From: Tethya wilhelma | Taxonomy: Eukaryota > Porifera > Demospongiae > Tethyida > Tethyidae | DNA: 64,000 nt | Direction of reading: 5' to 3' | Assembly: GCA_964030475.1 (NCBI GenBank) | Contig: CAXIPT010000005.1 | Span: forward strand, 6,627,589-6,691,588 | Shown here: positions 12,085 through 23,105 of the stretch, one piece after another | Layout of the letters: each line of letters begins with the position of its first letter | Position numbering within the stretch: position 1 is the first letter of the stretch | The notes under the pieces: generated by a model | What the model was told of the DNA's origin: nothing | The model's database searches: none | What the model saw: only the letters and a program-made list of their open reading frames with translations | Translations under genes and position numbers: made by a program

Positions 12085-13896
12085 GCAGAGAGATGGAGGG
12101 GACTCACCAGCAAGAGAAGAAAGCATACAGCAATGGAGCCAAGGAGAAAATTCTCAGCTTTGTTCAACGCAGAAGTCAATACTCTGCAACGGAAATGAAC
12201 AAAATGAACTGTCAGATCATGACAAACGGTGGGAGCCATTACTTGTAGAATCTGTCGAGTATCTTTGAGACGAGTCCTCTCGTCACAAACAGGAGAAGAG
12301 GGAGACCGAACATGACCTGCAGGAGCTGGATGAGCCACACCCCTCCAGGCATCATGTGACCAGGGCCGTGGGGAGACTTGGACTCCATGAAGAAGGGCAG
12401 GACGGCCATGAGGGTCCCCAGCTGGATGTCCTGCATGACAAGAATCCCTCCGAGGGAAGTGGCTATGTCGCCCTCAGGGGTGTCAGGTGAGAGGTGACGA
12501 GAGGACAATCCTTCACCTAGTTTGGATAGACCAAGAGATAGTCTGTTACCATGGTTACCAGCTTCAACTGTGCCTGGTGACAACGGAGCACCACTCACAT
12601 CAATAGCAATTAACCCTTTAACATCCTTACCATCAATCATCCTTGTAGCTAAAGGGTTACTTGAGAAATAGAGGCAGCTGGCAACAAAGAGTGAGTATTT
12701 CGGGTGCACTCCCAGCATCGAGCCAAGGAGGACGGCTAGGAGGATGCTGGCCAGCAACAGCAGGTTGCCACCGTACACAGACACCCGCCACACCTACATT
12801 AGATCACATGACAATCACATGACTTACTATGCATTAAGATCAAGGTTACCTTCTTGAGTTTGTCCGACGAGACTTCCAGTCCCAGCATGAAGACGATGAA
12901 CATGACGCCAAACTCCCCGATGGTCTCAATCTGTACCACGGAGGCTATGGTGTTGTAACCTGAAGGGCCAAGGAGCATGCCGGCAAAGATGTAGCCAAAC
13001 TGGGAGGGGACTTTGATGAGCGCACACAGCCCCCCAAAGAGAAACGAGAGGAGAAACAAGTTGAGAATGTCGTGGACAAAGTGGTGGTCCTCTACGGGCA
13101 GAGTGATGTCTCTGGGCCGGGAGAGGATGTACTGGTTGTTGGAGGAGTCTATCAGGATCGAGACCTTCCCGTGAGCTGTGTCGTAGGCACTGCTGCCACT
13201 CCTCTGCTGGCTGGCCTTCATCCTCTTCTGCAGGTGCATGAGGCCGTGCTCAAAGAGAGCACCCTCACTCAGCTTCACCACGGTCTCAATGCCAGCTCCA
13301 TCGACGTTCTTTAGATCACTGAACATGTCCTCTGACAGAGCACTCTCCAGATCATCGGCAGCGTGGGCTATGTCCGAGAAGATCTCGTTAATCAAATGGT
13401 AGTGAGTCTGCAGACTTGCGTTTGGATGGAGCGATTGCATCTCCTTCTCAAGGTCCAGGATCACGTTGAAGTCCTCCTCGACTAGTAGCATCGAGTCCCT
13501 CATATCCTTCAGACGGATGTGACAGCTCTTCTTGATCTTTTCCAGCGATCGGTAGTCACTGTTCAACGTTTGGTTCAAGTCTCTGAGCACTGAGACAAGT
13601 GATGTTTCTGCTGCCTTCAGCTCGCGCTGGAACACAGTCAGCACCTCCATCTTAAACTTGAGAGCCGGGACAACGGATGGCTTGGAGCGAATGGTTTCAA
13701 TAGTTTTGTGAATGTTGTTGAGAAGGGTTTCTTTCTTGTGCAGCATCACGTAGAGATTCTTACAGGTGAAGTTGGAGTCTCCCAGCGACTGGGTGATCCA
13801 GCCACTCCTGGAGGACGGCTGTTGCGGCACTCTTGACATCTGATCGCATCTTGAGAGCAGAGCAACAGCCAACAGGACTAGGAGGTGGCAGTACAT
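11237..13896 (-). CDS. TMCO3: TMCO3-like cation/proton antiporter
   Basis: Predicted monovalent cation:proton antiporter of the CPA2 type. The start at 13896 is chosen because it gives a hydrophobic signal peptide (MYCHLLVLLAVALLS); longer upstream starts lack one. About 260 residues of luminal, coiled-coil-rich sequence follow, then a transmembrane exchanger domain beginning DILNLFLLSFLFGGLC, with GYIFAGMLLGPSGY and FGVMFIVFMLGLEVS typical of the family. Further exons give LGGILVMQDIQLG, LLGASLELGCFLAGLVIS and VRDFLAVFFFASLG. The last exon (11237-11366) ends in LSITALNLLLAPLLWR and a basic tail. Exons abut CT/GA runs at 11621-11660 and 12041-12080. It shares a 154-bp upstream region with RFC4. 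Confidence 0.88.
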
Positions 13897-14050
13897 GGTG
13901 GCTGGTGGAGCGAGCTCCAGGGACACTCTGGAAGATGCCCACTTGTTTGCCATTCGCTTCAAATTACGCGCTCGCTCAATAAAAGGCGTGGCTACAACCA
14001 CGTGGCCAGAATAAATGCCGGGAAAGTGGCGGGAAAGTATCCAAGTGATG
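13897..14050. promoter_or_regulatory. Bidirectional promoter TMCO3/RFC4
   Basis: 154 bp separate the divergent start codons. No TATA box. A CACGTG hexamer lies near the middle (about 13999-14004). Confidence 0.5.
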
Positions 14051-17003
14051 ATGGATGCATTTCTGAAGAGAAGTTCAAAGCCTAAGCCAGCGACACCCTT
14101 AGCAGCTGGAAGCAGTGGCAACAGCAGCACTAGCAAGAGCAGCTCTACGTCTACCAAGAGCGGCAGAGCTGTTCCATGGGTGGAGAAATAGTGAGCACTC
14201 TCTTACATGAGAGATAATTTATTAGTTACAAATTATCAAATTTTCTCAAAAAAATACTTTTATTACTTGGTTCAGTCGTCCAAAGGCTGTGGATGACGTC
14301 ACTCAGCAAGATGAGGTTGTGGCTGTTCTAAAGAGTACTCTCAAAGGAGCTGATGTGAGTGACTTGCGTATGGTGGCCCTGAAGGTTCAAACTAATTTTT
14401 CTAACTGATTTTTGATCTAAGCTATTTTCAACCCCTCTAAGAGATTTTCATCTAAGCGATTTTGTATCAAAGCCATTTTCGTCAAAAGCCCTAGCCCTAG
14501 CTCTATTCCCTAGCCCCTAATCCCTAGACCCTAGCCGTAGCCCTAGCTCCTAGTAGCCTCTATTCCCTAGCCCCTAACCGCTAGCCCCAGGCCCTAGCCC
14601 TAGCCCTAGCCCTAGTCAGACCTAGCCTTAGCCTTAGACTTGGAAAAAAATTACTTAGATGAAAATGGCTTAGACCTAGTCCTAGCCCTAGCCTTAGCCT
14701 TAGACTTGGAAGAAAATTATTTACGTAGATGAAAATAGCTTAGATGACTTTGGAAATCCCTTAGAAGGGGTTAAAAATAGCTTAGATAAAAAATCGGTTA
14801 GCAAAATCAGTTTGAACCTTCAGCGCTAGTCTAGTCCTAGACCCCGCCTGAAAAATGGGGGTCTAGAAAAACTGGACACATTTTGTGTTCTCTGCTCAAA
14901 ATCGGGCAGAGCCAATCAGATTGCTTACATGAAGTCATGTGACTAAAATGTCACATGACATTGTGTTGATTTTGGAAGTCGCGAAAATTGTTGCTTGTAA
15001 ACTGATCAGTGTGCAAATTTTTGCGTGTGTGTACAGAAGTTTTGAAACCTGTTGAAACTCGAAACAACGAGCCATTGACATCCCTGAAGCTAGCGCTTTC
15101 ATCTCTGAATGGAGAATTTTGTTGTGACAAAGGCATGACTGAGCTACAGAAATTGCAGTGGGAAGGGTTAGCAGGCTGATCTTTTGACTTGAAGCACTCG
15201 ATCTATTCAGCGAACTGAGATCATTTACTGACTACTCTTTTCTCAAGGCTTCTTGATCACTGTAAAGTCTCCTGCTTGGACACAAAAGCCATTGCTCTGT
15301 ATTTGAAACTTGTCGCGAAATGCTGTAAGATCCGTAATAAGTTTTTGCGGTCAGGCTGCACGTGAATCATGACAAAGTTGCATTCCAGAATTTCACCAGA
15401 AGTGTACCAGTTTTTCTAGACCCCCATTTTTCGCTGGGCGGAAAAGGCGGGGTCTAGGACTAGACTACTTCAGCACCACCATACTTGCGGACAAATATAT
15501 GTTTTATCACAATTTATAATTGTGTATTGACAGCTGCCTAACTTGCTGTTCTATGGTCCTCCTGGCACTGGAAAGACCTCGTCAATACTAGCCATTGCTA
15601 GACAGCTCTATGGGTATGTCTTATTGTGTGTGTGTGTGTGTGTGTATGTAAATCATCCCCTGGCCCATCCTCCTGTCAGTCCTGAGTTGATGAAGTCTCG
15701 TGTGCTGGAGTTGAATGCCTCTGATGAGAGAGGGATACAGGTGAGTTAGTGGGTGTGGCTGTGCTAGTCTAGACCACGCCCCCTTCCCTCAGGTGGTCCG
15801 TGATAAGGTGAAGCGATTTGCCCAATTGAGTGTCTCTAAAACAACACAAGAGTAAGTGCTAGAGGAGGTACGACATGAGTGCGCCTTTGCTGAGCTGGCA
15901 AGTCCGTTTATTACATTCCGATCATGTGACCGTAATACTTCACAATGAGAGTTGATCACGTGCACCCCGTTTGCTAGCTCAGCAAAGGTGCACTCGTGTC
16001 GTACCTCTTCTGAGTAAGTGCCTCATCCATGACTGTCACATGATCTCTTCCTCCAGTGGCAGGCCGTGCCCTCCCTTCAAGATCATCATTCTAGACGAGG
16101 CAGACTCCATGACTGCTAGCGCTCAGGTGGGTCACTCCCACTACAAGTCACATGACAGGTCACATGACCGTTCTTTAGGCTGCATTACGTCGTACCATGG
16201 AGAAGCAGTCCAAGACGACCAGGTTCTGCCTCATCTGCAACTACATCAGCAGGTGAGAAGCCCCGCCCACTTTATTCTGATGGTCCTCCCATCTCTCTGT
16301 GCACCTCCAGGATCATTGAACCTTTGACCTCTCGCTGCACCAAGTTCCGTTTCAAGCCTCTCTCTTGTGATGTGATGATCAGTCGTCTGGAGAGCATAGC
16401 CTCTCGGGAGGGTGTCCGCTGTGCCCCCGGGGTGATCCCCTCCATAGTGGACGTGTCCCATGGCGACCTCAGGAAGGCCATCACCTACCTCCAGAGCTCC
16501 GCCAGCCTCAAGACAGACGACACCATTACACAAAATGACATCATGGAAATTGCTGGGGTATATAGGACTAAAAAGATGATATTAACAATAATGATTACAT
16601 CATAATGATGTCATTGTCCCCCCAGGTTGTGCCCACCCCTCTGGTGGACGGCCTCCTCTTGGCCTGCTCCTCCGCCTCCTATGAAGCCATAGAAGCTGCT
16701 GTCAACACCATAATCTCCGAAGGCTACTCTGCCTCTCAGACCCTCTCCCAGCTCCACGACACGTTGCTAGGCAACGAGACAATGACAGACACAGTGAAGA
16801 GCGTCATTGCTGAAAAGATGGGGGTGAGTTGACCCCGCCCCTTCCATCACATGCACTTATTTATGACACTGTTAGTTGAACTGCTGCTCTGCCTCTCCCT
16901 TGCACAGACTGTTGATCGGCGCCTCATGGATGGAGCTGACGAATTCCTTCAACTCATGGACCTTTGCACTCTTATCATGAACCAAATGTGCCACACCCAC
17001 TAA
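14051..17003 (+). CDS. RFC4: Replication factor C subunit 4
   Basis: Small AAA+ subunit of the RFC clamp loader that opens PCNA onto DNA. Exon 1 (14051-14190) encodes [13 protein letters not shown] and VPWVEKY; an in-frame ATG three bases upstream is an equal start candidate. Further motifs are [14 protein letters not shown] (Walker A), [25 protein letters not shown] (Walker B), [20 protein letters not shown], the SRC motif in [12 protein letters not shown], and [12 protein letters not shown]. The C-terminal collar ends [13 protein letters not shown]. The length of about 350 aa matches the family. Intron 2 (14355-15533) is swollen from about 58 bp by a nested transposon pair. The intron at 15852-16056 carries another MITE at its 5' splice site. 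Confidence 0.95.
14369..15483. mobile_element. Outer MITE, about 470 bp, interrupted by an inner MITE
   Basis: Non-autonomous DNA transposon in RFC4 intron 2. Left terminal repeat TATGGTGGCCCTGAAGG runs on through GTTCAAACT. The right terminus is split by the inner element: the part at 14799-14823 plus the part at 15474-15483 rejoin into the near-perfect reverse complement (24 of 26 positions when aligned by eye). The element is flanked by a 6-bp direct repeat CTTGCG (14363-14368 and 15484-15489), consistent with a target-site duplication. The interior has many CCCTAG hexamers (14500-14700) and long subterminal inverted repeats. No coding capacity. Confidence 0.85.
14824..15467. mobile_element. 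Inner MITE nested in the outer element, 644 bp
   Basis: Inverted termini contain TAGTCTAGTCCTAGACCCC followed by a C-rich/G-rich core and TCTAGAAAAACTGG, mirrored at the right end (about 15405-15467). The 6-bp sequence CTTCAG flanks both sides (14818-14823 and 15468-15473), consistent with a target-site duplication inside the outer element's right terminal repeat. The left end has two or three extra bases relative to the right, so the exact boundary is uncertain. No ORF of transposase character is present. Confidence 0.78.
15860..16011. mobile_element. 152-bp MITE at an RFC4 5' splice site
   Basis: Terminal inverted repeats of about 37 bp: GAGGTACGACATGAGTGCG at the left and its reverse complement at the right (15969-16007), with a few mismatches. 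Ten bases, GAGTAAGTGC, are repeated directly on both sides (15850-15859 and 16012-16021). That repeat contains the exon end and the GTAAGT donor, so the insertion copied the splice site. A 9-10 bp duplication with long terminal repeats would fit a Mutator-like family, but this is inference. Confidence 0.85.
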
Positions 17004-17317
17004 ATCAAGAATTGTATAGTGTTTTAATTACAACTACTGTACCATGCACCCATGCCAATTAATTGAGGTGTCCAATAAATATTAATATAATTGTTAATTT
17101 TTGAGATAAACTCAGTTCTTGTAACAGATATAATAATGTAATAACTACCTCAACACATGGAAATGATAAAAATTATAAAAAATTAATACCTATTTTTATT
17201 ATTATTATATAAAATCCTAGAGTTATTTCTTTGCTTTAGATTTGTACTTTGACCTTTTCTGGTATTTTACCTATATATAATTATTCAAATGCAATAAACT
17301 ATCTAGTCACATGATTC

Positions 17318-19063
17318 TCACGTGATCCCCCATACCTGTGTGTCGGGGTAAGTGAGGGGTTTGGGTGGTTGTATCTTCCTCCCTGATCGCGAGGAAGGCT
17401 CATCAAAGCTCGCTAATGTAGGGACTAACTCATCCCCACTCTCAACAATACACTGATGACATTGCCTGGGGGGGGGGGGGAGNTATTAAAATTCAATGCC
17501 CAGCTAGGAGAGGAGCCAGTCTTACCAGCCCCATTTAGCTGTCTTCCTGGGTACTTTGCTCAGTGGGGGGTCCAGACAGCTGATGTGGTAGCATCGGTCG
17601 CAAGTATCGCACACTGCTAATAGGTGGCTGTCATGTGACCCATCACAGATGTCACATGACATATGGCTTGTCTCCTCCTGCATATCTTGATCAGTGGACT
17701 CCTGGCGGACTTTCAAATGAGACGGAACTTTAATCATCTGAACATGGGCAGAAATCAGAGGATCACACTAATTAATGGTATCTTGAGAAATATGTTAATT
17801 ACCTCGTCATCTGTAATTCTGGACATTATCAGATACAGTCCGTCAACCTGTGACTGTGCAGCAGTGACCTTTGACCTTATACTGCTGAGTTCTCTTTCAA
17901 ACAGGTTCAGTTCTTCTCTGACTTGTTTCTCCTCCTCCCTCAGTCTCTCGCTGGCCTCCTTCAATGCTTCCAACTGATCTTTGGTTGATTGTAACTTGTT
18001 CTGACGATCTGTAAATACATTGCACTTTGACCCTACTGCTACAAATGCTCTCACACTAGGATGTACCATTGAAGTAGTTAACAAAGTCGACTGTGAGTCC
18101 CGGGGTCACCTTCCTCCGAGTGTCCGTAGGGAAGGAGCCCATCTCATCTGTGTAGCCTAGCAGCTGAGCCTTCAGCGTGAGCCTCCTTACAGCTGCTCCA
18201 GACACAGTTGGTTATTAGAGGTCATTAGCACAGGGGCACTTACCACTGGGGATGTGATGGAGGTATCTTGGCTCTGTGGAGGTTCTCAGCTCAGCCTTGT
18301 AGTAGTCCTGCATCTGGCGGTAGCTCTTAGCGTACTCCTCTTGGGCTTGCTTCAAATAATACAGAATCTGCAATATAGAGGCATGCTGATGGTTGCCATA
18401 GCAACAGGGACCATATGCATACCCGTTCATTACTGTTGTCAAAATTAAATGTCTTTTGTTTGTTCATGACAGCAAGGTAGTCTCTACGCTGGAGGGAGAA
18501 CACACACATCAACACTAGCACCAGTTGCTAGCCACGGTGTACCTTCTTCCTGATGACCTCTTTGAGGGAGTGCTGCTTGCACTGGGCGAAGTAAGGATCA
18601 CAGATCTCACTCTCTTTCTCATCATCATCTTCTACCTCACAGAGAAGACCGTGTTGCTGAGCACTGGCAACAGACAAAGAGGATATGAAGTGGTGCAGCC
18701 ACTGCTCCTACATCTCTTACCAAGTGACATGAAAGAAACTCTTACACAAGCCAGCATCACATCCGATGCAGATCCCAGTTCGACTGAATTTCTCATCTTC
18801 ACACAATTGGCAGACCTTTGACCCCCACTTGACAGCTGGGATTTGATCTAAGGTCACTCCAGCCAGCTGATCAGGCTCAACATATTCAATCCCAGAGATG
18901 TAGAGGGCACACACCACATGCACCCATCTGGGAAGATGCAGAGAGGATTGCACGGAGATAATATTCAGTAAAGATTGGCCAGAGATTTTCCTATCATAAT
19001 CGTACCTTCCATTAATAGTCTGCTTAAGGAGCCCACCCGTCGTTGGACACAGCATGCACGACT

Positions 19064-19129
<66 letters not shown>

Positions 19130-20951
19130 ACACACAAAGATAACAAAATTATGAGACATTTGACATACACAGCCAAGGGGTTTGGCTCCAGCCTTGCACG
19201 GCTCACAGAACCATGGTATTGTGGTGAAGGAGGAGAGATCAGAACGAGAGTCATCAACACCATCGTCCTCAGGAACACCATAGCAACCTACAGTGAGATC
19301 ACATGACTTGCATGTGATAATCATGTGATCAGCTTAGAGATATACCTTCATGTACAGATATGCCACATCGGTCACATTCAACAATGTCATCTATGCTGCA
19401 AGAGGAAAGAGAGAAACATGTAACAACTACACAGTAGCATTCACCATTTTTGGTTGAGTCCATGCAAGGCAGTACCTGCCATCCTCCAGGCACACAGCAC
19501 ACAGGGAGATGTCAAAGAGAGATGAGGGAACTGCAGTGCTGCTATCCTGTCTTGTGTCACTTCTAGAGACATTGTCAGAATGAGTGGCCATCTCGTCTGA
19601 CTGTGCTGCAGAGGCCCACACAATCCACTCACTCACTCACTGACTCACTGACTGATGGTAATAACTCATTATTACATACTTTGAACAGTGTCCTCTCCAC
19701 TTGCTGACTCAGCACTTTCGTTGGTTGCCGACGACGACCCACTCACTGTATACAGTTCAACAGAAACTCTTGTGTAAAGATCAGCAAAGGAAGTGGAAGC
19801 CTCACACACTCCTGGCTACTATTGTGAGGGTCCTACCTTCATCGTCCGAGAGGTCTTTGGTTGGTGCAAACTCTGCGTCACTGCTGTCTGCATCGCTCCC
19901 TTCAACATCCACTCCAAACTGAGCTCCAAGAAGATAGAGGTCAATGTCCTTGGTTGGTTTAATAGCTCGCTGTGATCGTCTCACAATCAGAGGGTTATAC
20001 TCTTCATCAGTGATCTTATTACTAGGGGCTGGTTCATCAGTGTCCATTGTTTCTCCTTCTTCTTCCTCTTCTGTTTCTTCTTGGTTGCCATGGTAACTGT
20101 GCTCTGACTCAGCCTGGGAATCCTCACCACCTGCAAAACAGGAAAGATTTTAATTAGTGCAATTTATAGCAGGAGTAAGTAGATGCCACGCCCACTTTCA
20201 GGGTCCCCTTCAGGGAGGAATTCGCCATCACTCGAGTCACTGTCACTGCCAAACGACACGCCAAACTTGGAGCTGATGTCGACCACCTCACTTGCTTTTG
20301 TTGGCTTCGCACCTCTCCGCCGCTCTGCAGTGAGAGGAAGAGAAACTGATGCTACAACTGGCGCTCAACATCACTGTTTACCAACCTCGCTCCATCTCTG
20401 CTCGATCGCCACGTGGGTAACACGGATGACGTCATCTACTATGAAGAAGTTCAAGAATGCATGCAACTGTAAGTTGAGTCTCACTTGAAAACTGTGTGTT
20501 TATGAACGTGGTGTGTTTGTGGTTCAGTGTAGGTTGGTGCTGAGGCTGTCCCCCTCCTTCTCTCGTGGCCTCCATAGCTCGGCTGTGTGCAGCAAGAGTG
20601 GCCATTACAAGATCACCCCCAAAGGAGATCGACCTTTGACCTATGAGCAAGCCAACCCACCATATCGTATTGGCGTAACTAAATCGTGGAACAATTGGAA
20701 CACCAGTAGGTGACTCAGTGATCCCTTTGCTCCAATGTACCCCCTATAGCTAAATCGTGCTAGCTCAAACTGTCGGCTAGTGAATTCATTTTGCTTCCAC
20801 TCCTAATTATAACCTTCATAGGTACATTGTTCAATGCTGGAAGATTTCCAAAGAATGTTACAATCGAAGATCAGTTCATTTCAAAGTTCATTCGAGGTAC
20901 ATGGTACAAGATATGGCTATCAGAAGTGGTAATAAAGCGACGTCATAATGN

Positions 20952-21015
<64 letters not shown>

Positions 21016-22281
21016 ACACACAAAGATAACAAAATTATGAGACATTTGACATACACAGCCAAGGGGTTTGGCTCCAGCCTTGCACGGCTCACAGAACCAT
21101 GGTATTGTGGTGAAGGAGGAGAGATCAGAACGAGAGTCATCAACACCATCGTCCTCAGGAACACCATAGCAACCTACAGTGAGATCACATGACTTGCATG
21201 TGATAATCATGTGATCAGCTTAGAGATATACCTTCATGTACAGATATGCCACATCGGTCACATTCAACAATGTCATCTATGCTGCAAGAGGAAAGAGAGA
21301 AACATGTAACAACTACACAGTAGCATTCACCATTTTTGGTTGAGTCCATGCAAGGCAGTACCTGCCATCCTCCAGGCACACAGCACACAGGGAGATGTCA
21401 AAGAGAGATGAGGGAACTGCAGTGCTGCTATCCTGTCTTGTGTCACTTCTAGAGACATTGTCAGAATGAGTGGCCATCTCGTCTGACTGTGCTGCAGAGG
21501 CCCACACAATCCACTCACTCACTCACTGACTCACTGACTGATGGTAATAACTCATTATTACATACTTTGAACAGTGTCCTCTCCACTTGCTGACTCAGCA
21601 CTTTCGTTGGTTGCCGACGACGACCCACTCACTGTATACAGTTCAACAGAAACTCTTGTGTAAAGATCAGCAAAGGAAGTGGAAGCCTCACACACTCCTG
21701 GCTACTATTGTGAGGGTCCTACCTTCATCGTCCGAGAGGTCTTTGGTTGGTGCAAACTCTGCGTCACTGCTGTCTGCATCGCTCCCTTCAACATCCACTC
21801 CAAACTGAGCTCCAAGAAGATAGAGGTCAATGTCCTTGGTTGGTTTAATAGCTCGCTGTGATCGTCTCACAATCAGAGGGTTATACTCTTCATCAGTGAT
21901 CTTATTACTAGGGGCTGGTTCATCAGTGTCCATTGTTTCTCCTTCTTCTTCCTCTTCTGTTTCTTCTTGGTTGCCATGGTAACTGTGCTCTGACTCAGCC
22001 TGGGAATCCTCACCACCTGCAAAACAGGAAAGATTTTAATTAGTGCAATTTATAGCAGGAGTAAGTAGATGCCACGCCCACTTTCAGGGTCCCCTTCAGG
22101 GAGGAATTCGCCATCACTCGAGTCACTGTCACTGCCAAACGACACGCCAAACTTGGAGCTGATGTCGACCACCTCACTTGCTTTTGTTGGCTTCGCACCT
22201 CTCCGCCGCTCTGCAGTGAGAGGAAGAGAAACTGATGCTACAACTGGCGCTCAACATCACTGTTTACCAACCTCGCTCCAT
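17318..22281 (-). CDS. PHF14: PHD finger protein 14 (spans an assembly duplication)
   Basis: Chromatin reader with several PHD fingers. The proposed start (22281) gives MER then an acidic, Ser-rich N-terminus. The first PHD includes SLCAVCLEDG and CYGVPEDDG...IPWFCEPCKAG. An extended PHD follows (LCPTTGGLLKQ, RWVHVVCALYISGIE, CQLCEDEKFSRTGICIGCDAGLC, FFHVTC). A coiled-coil segment reads DQLEALKEASERLREEEK, and the last PHD is CDICDGSHDSHLLAVCDTC...WGWQCHQC. The tail resembles the basic RSGRKIQPPKPL of the family. Exons between 19065 and 20395 are present twice; the 20952-22281 copy is the one connected to the promoter. A single N lies beside a G13 run at 17468-17483. It is convergent with RFC4, with about 315 bp between stops. 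Confidence 0.88.
19069..19125 (-). repeat. (GA)n tract, CT on the coding strand of PHF14
   Basis: GA repeat on the plus strand inside a PHF14 intron, therefore CT in the sense direction, just upstream of the exon encoding MLCPTTGG. The second copy is at 20952-21011 and is where the right-hand contig starts. Confidence 0.9.
20426..20950 (+). pseudogene. Truncated artefactual copy of MRPS24
   Basis: Identical to the first part of the complete MRPS24 gene 1886 bp downstream, and cut off at the N in the middle of the third exon. It is listed only so that it is not mistaken for a paralogue or pseudogene. Confidence 0.85.
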
Positions 22282-22311
22282 CTCTGCTCGATCGCCACGT
22301 GGGTAACACGG
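22282..22311. promoter_or_regulatory. Very short bidirectional promoter PHF14/MRPS24
   Basis: Thirty bases separate the two proposed start codons. CACGTG is at 22296-22301, and a CRE palindrome TGACGTCA at 22313-22320 overlaps the first MRPS24 codons. The transcripts must overlap at their 5' ends, or one start is further in than I have drawn. Confidence 0.5.
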
Positions 22312-23000
22312 ATGACGTCATCTACTATGAAGAAGTTCAAGAATGCATGCAACTGTAAGTTGAGTCTCACTTGAAAACTGTGTGTTTATGAACGTGGTGT
22401 GTTTGTGGTTCAGTGTAGGTTGGTGCTGAGGCTGTCCCCCTCCTTCTCTCGTGGCCTCCATAGCTCGGCTGTGTGCAGCAAGAGTGGCCATTACAAGATC
22501 ACCCCCAAAGGAGATCGACCTTTGACCTATGAGCAAGCCAACCCACCATATCGTATTGGCGTAACTAAATCGTGGAACAATTGGAACACCAGTAGGTGAC
22601 TCAGTGATCCCTTTGCTCCAATGTACCCCCTATAGCTAAATCGTGCTAGCTCAAACTGTCGGCTAGTGAATTCATTTTGCTTCCACTCCTAATTATAACC
22701 TTCATAGGTACATTGTTCAATGCTGGAAGATTTCCAAAGAATGTTACAATCGAAGATCAGTTCATTTCAAAGTTCATTCGAGGTACATGGTACAAGATAT
22801 GGCTATCAGAAGTGGTAATAAAGCGACGTCATAATGACATTATCATCTGTGGTATTGTGTGTCCTTTGCCGTCAACTCAAGTGGTTCATTATCTGACTGG
22901 CTACACTGAGGAGCTCCTGTCCCACTTCCTGAGGAGCAATGTCAAGGTGGAGGTCCAGTGTGTCAACAGCAAGAGCCAGCTACTTTACAAACACATATAA
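22312..23000 (+). CDS. MRPS24: Mitochondrial small ribosomal subunit protein uS3m/MRPS24
   Basis: Component of the mitochondrial 28S ribosomal subunit. Three exons: the first ends in a split Cys codon, the second gives RGLHSSAVCSKSGHY and KGDRPLTYEQANPPY, and the third gives TIEDQFISKFIRGTW, VVIKRRHNDIIICGIV and YLTGYTEELLSHFLR. The order and length (about 168 aa) match vertebrate MRPS24 (KGDKPVTYEEAHAPHYI, LVGYSETLLSYFY). The basic Phe/Ser-rich N-terminus is a plausible mitochondrial presequence. MTSSTMKK or the inner ATG (22327) could be the start. It is convergent with the FUN14 gene, stops about 105 bp apart. Confidence 0.88.
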
Positions 23001-23105
23001 GACAGTTTTATGCACCAACAACTGTACTTTATTTAATTCACACACAAATCATTGAGTAGATTTTATGATGTCATAAAATTAAATGGCTGTAATAAAGGGA
23101 ATATG

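Larger units (their letters stand above)
19065..22836. other. Unmerged contig overlap around N20951 (1.88-kb direct duplication)
   Basis: Sequence at about 19069-20950 reappears at 20952-22836 with a constant offset of 1886 bp, and every ORF checked is identical in both copies. One N separates them, and the right copy begins inside a GA microsatellite. This is the pattern of two contigs scaffolded without collapsing their overlap, not of an old tandem duplication. Confidence 0.88.

Noticed and set aside
17468..17483. G-quadruplex or programmed element at the G13 run
   Set aside because: The run is next to an N and within a PHF14 intron, so its length is not trustworthy.
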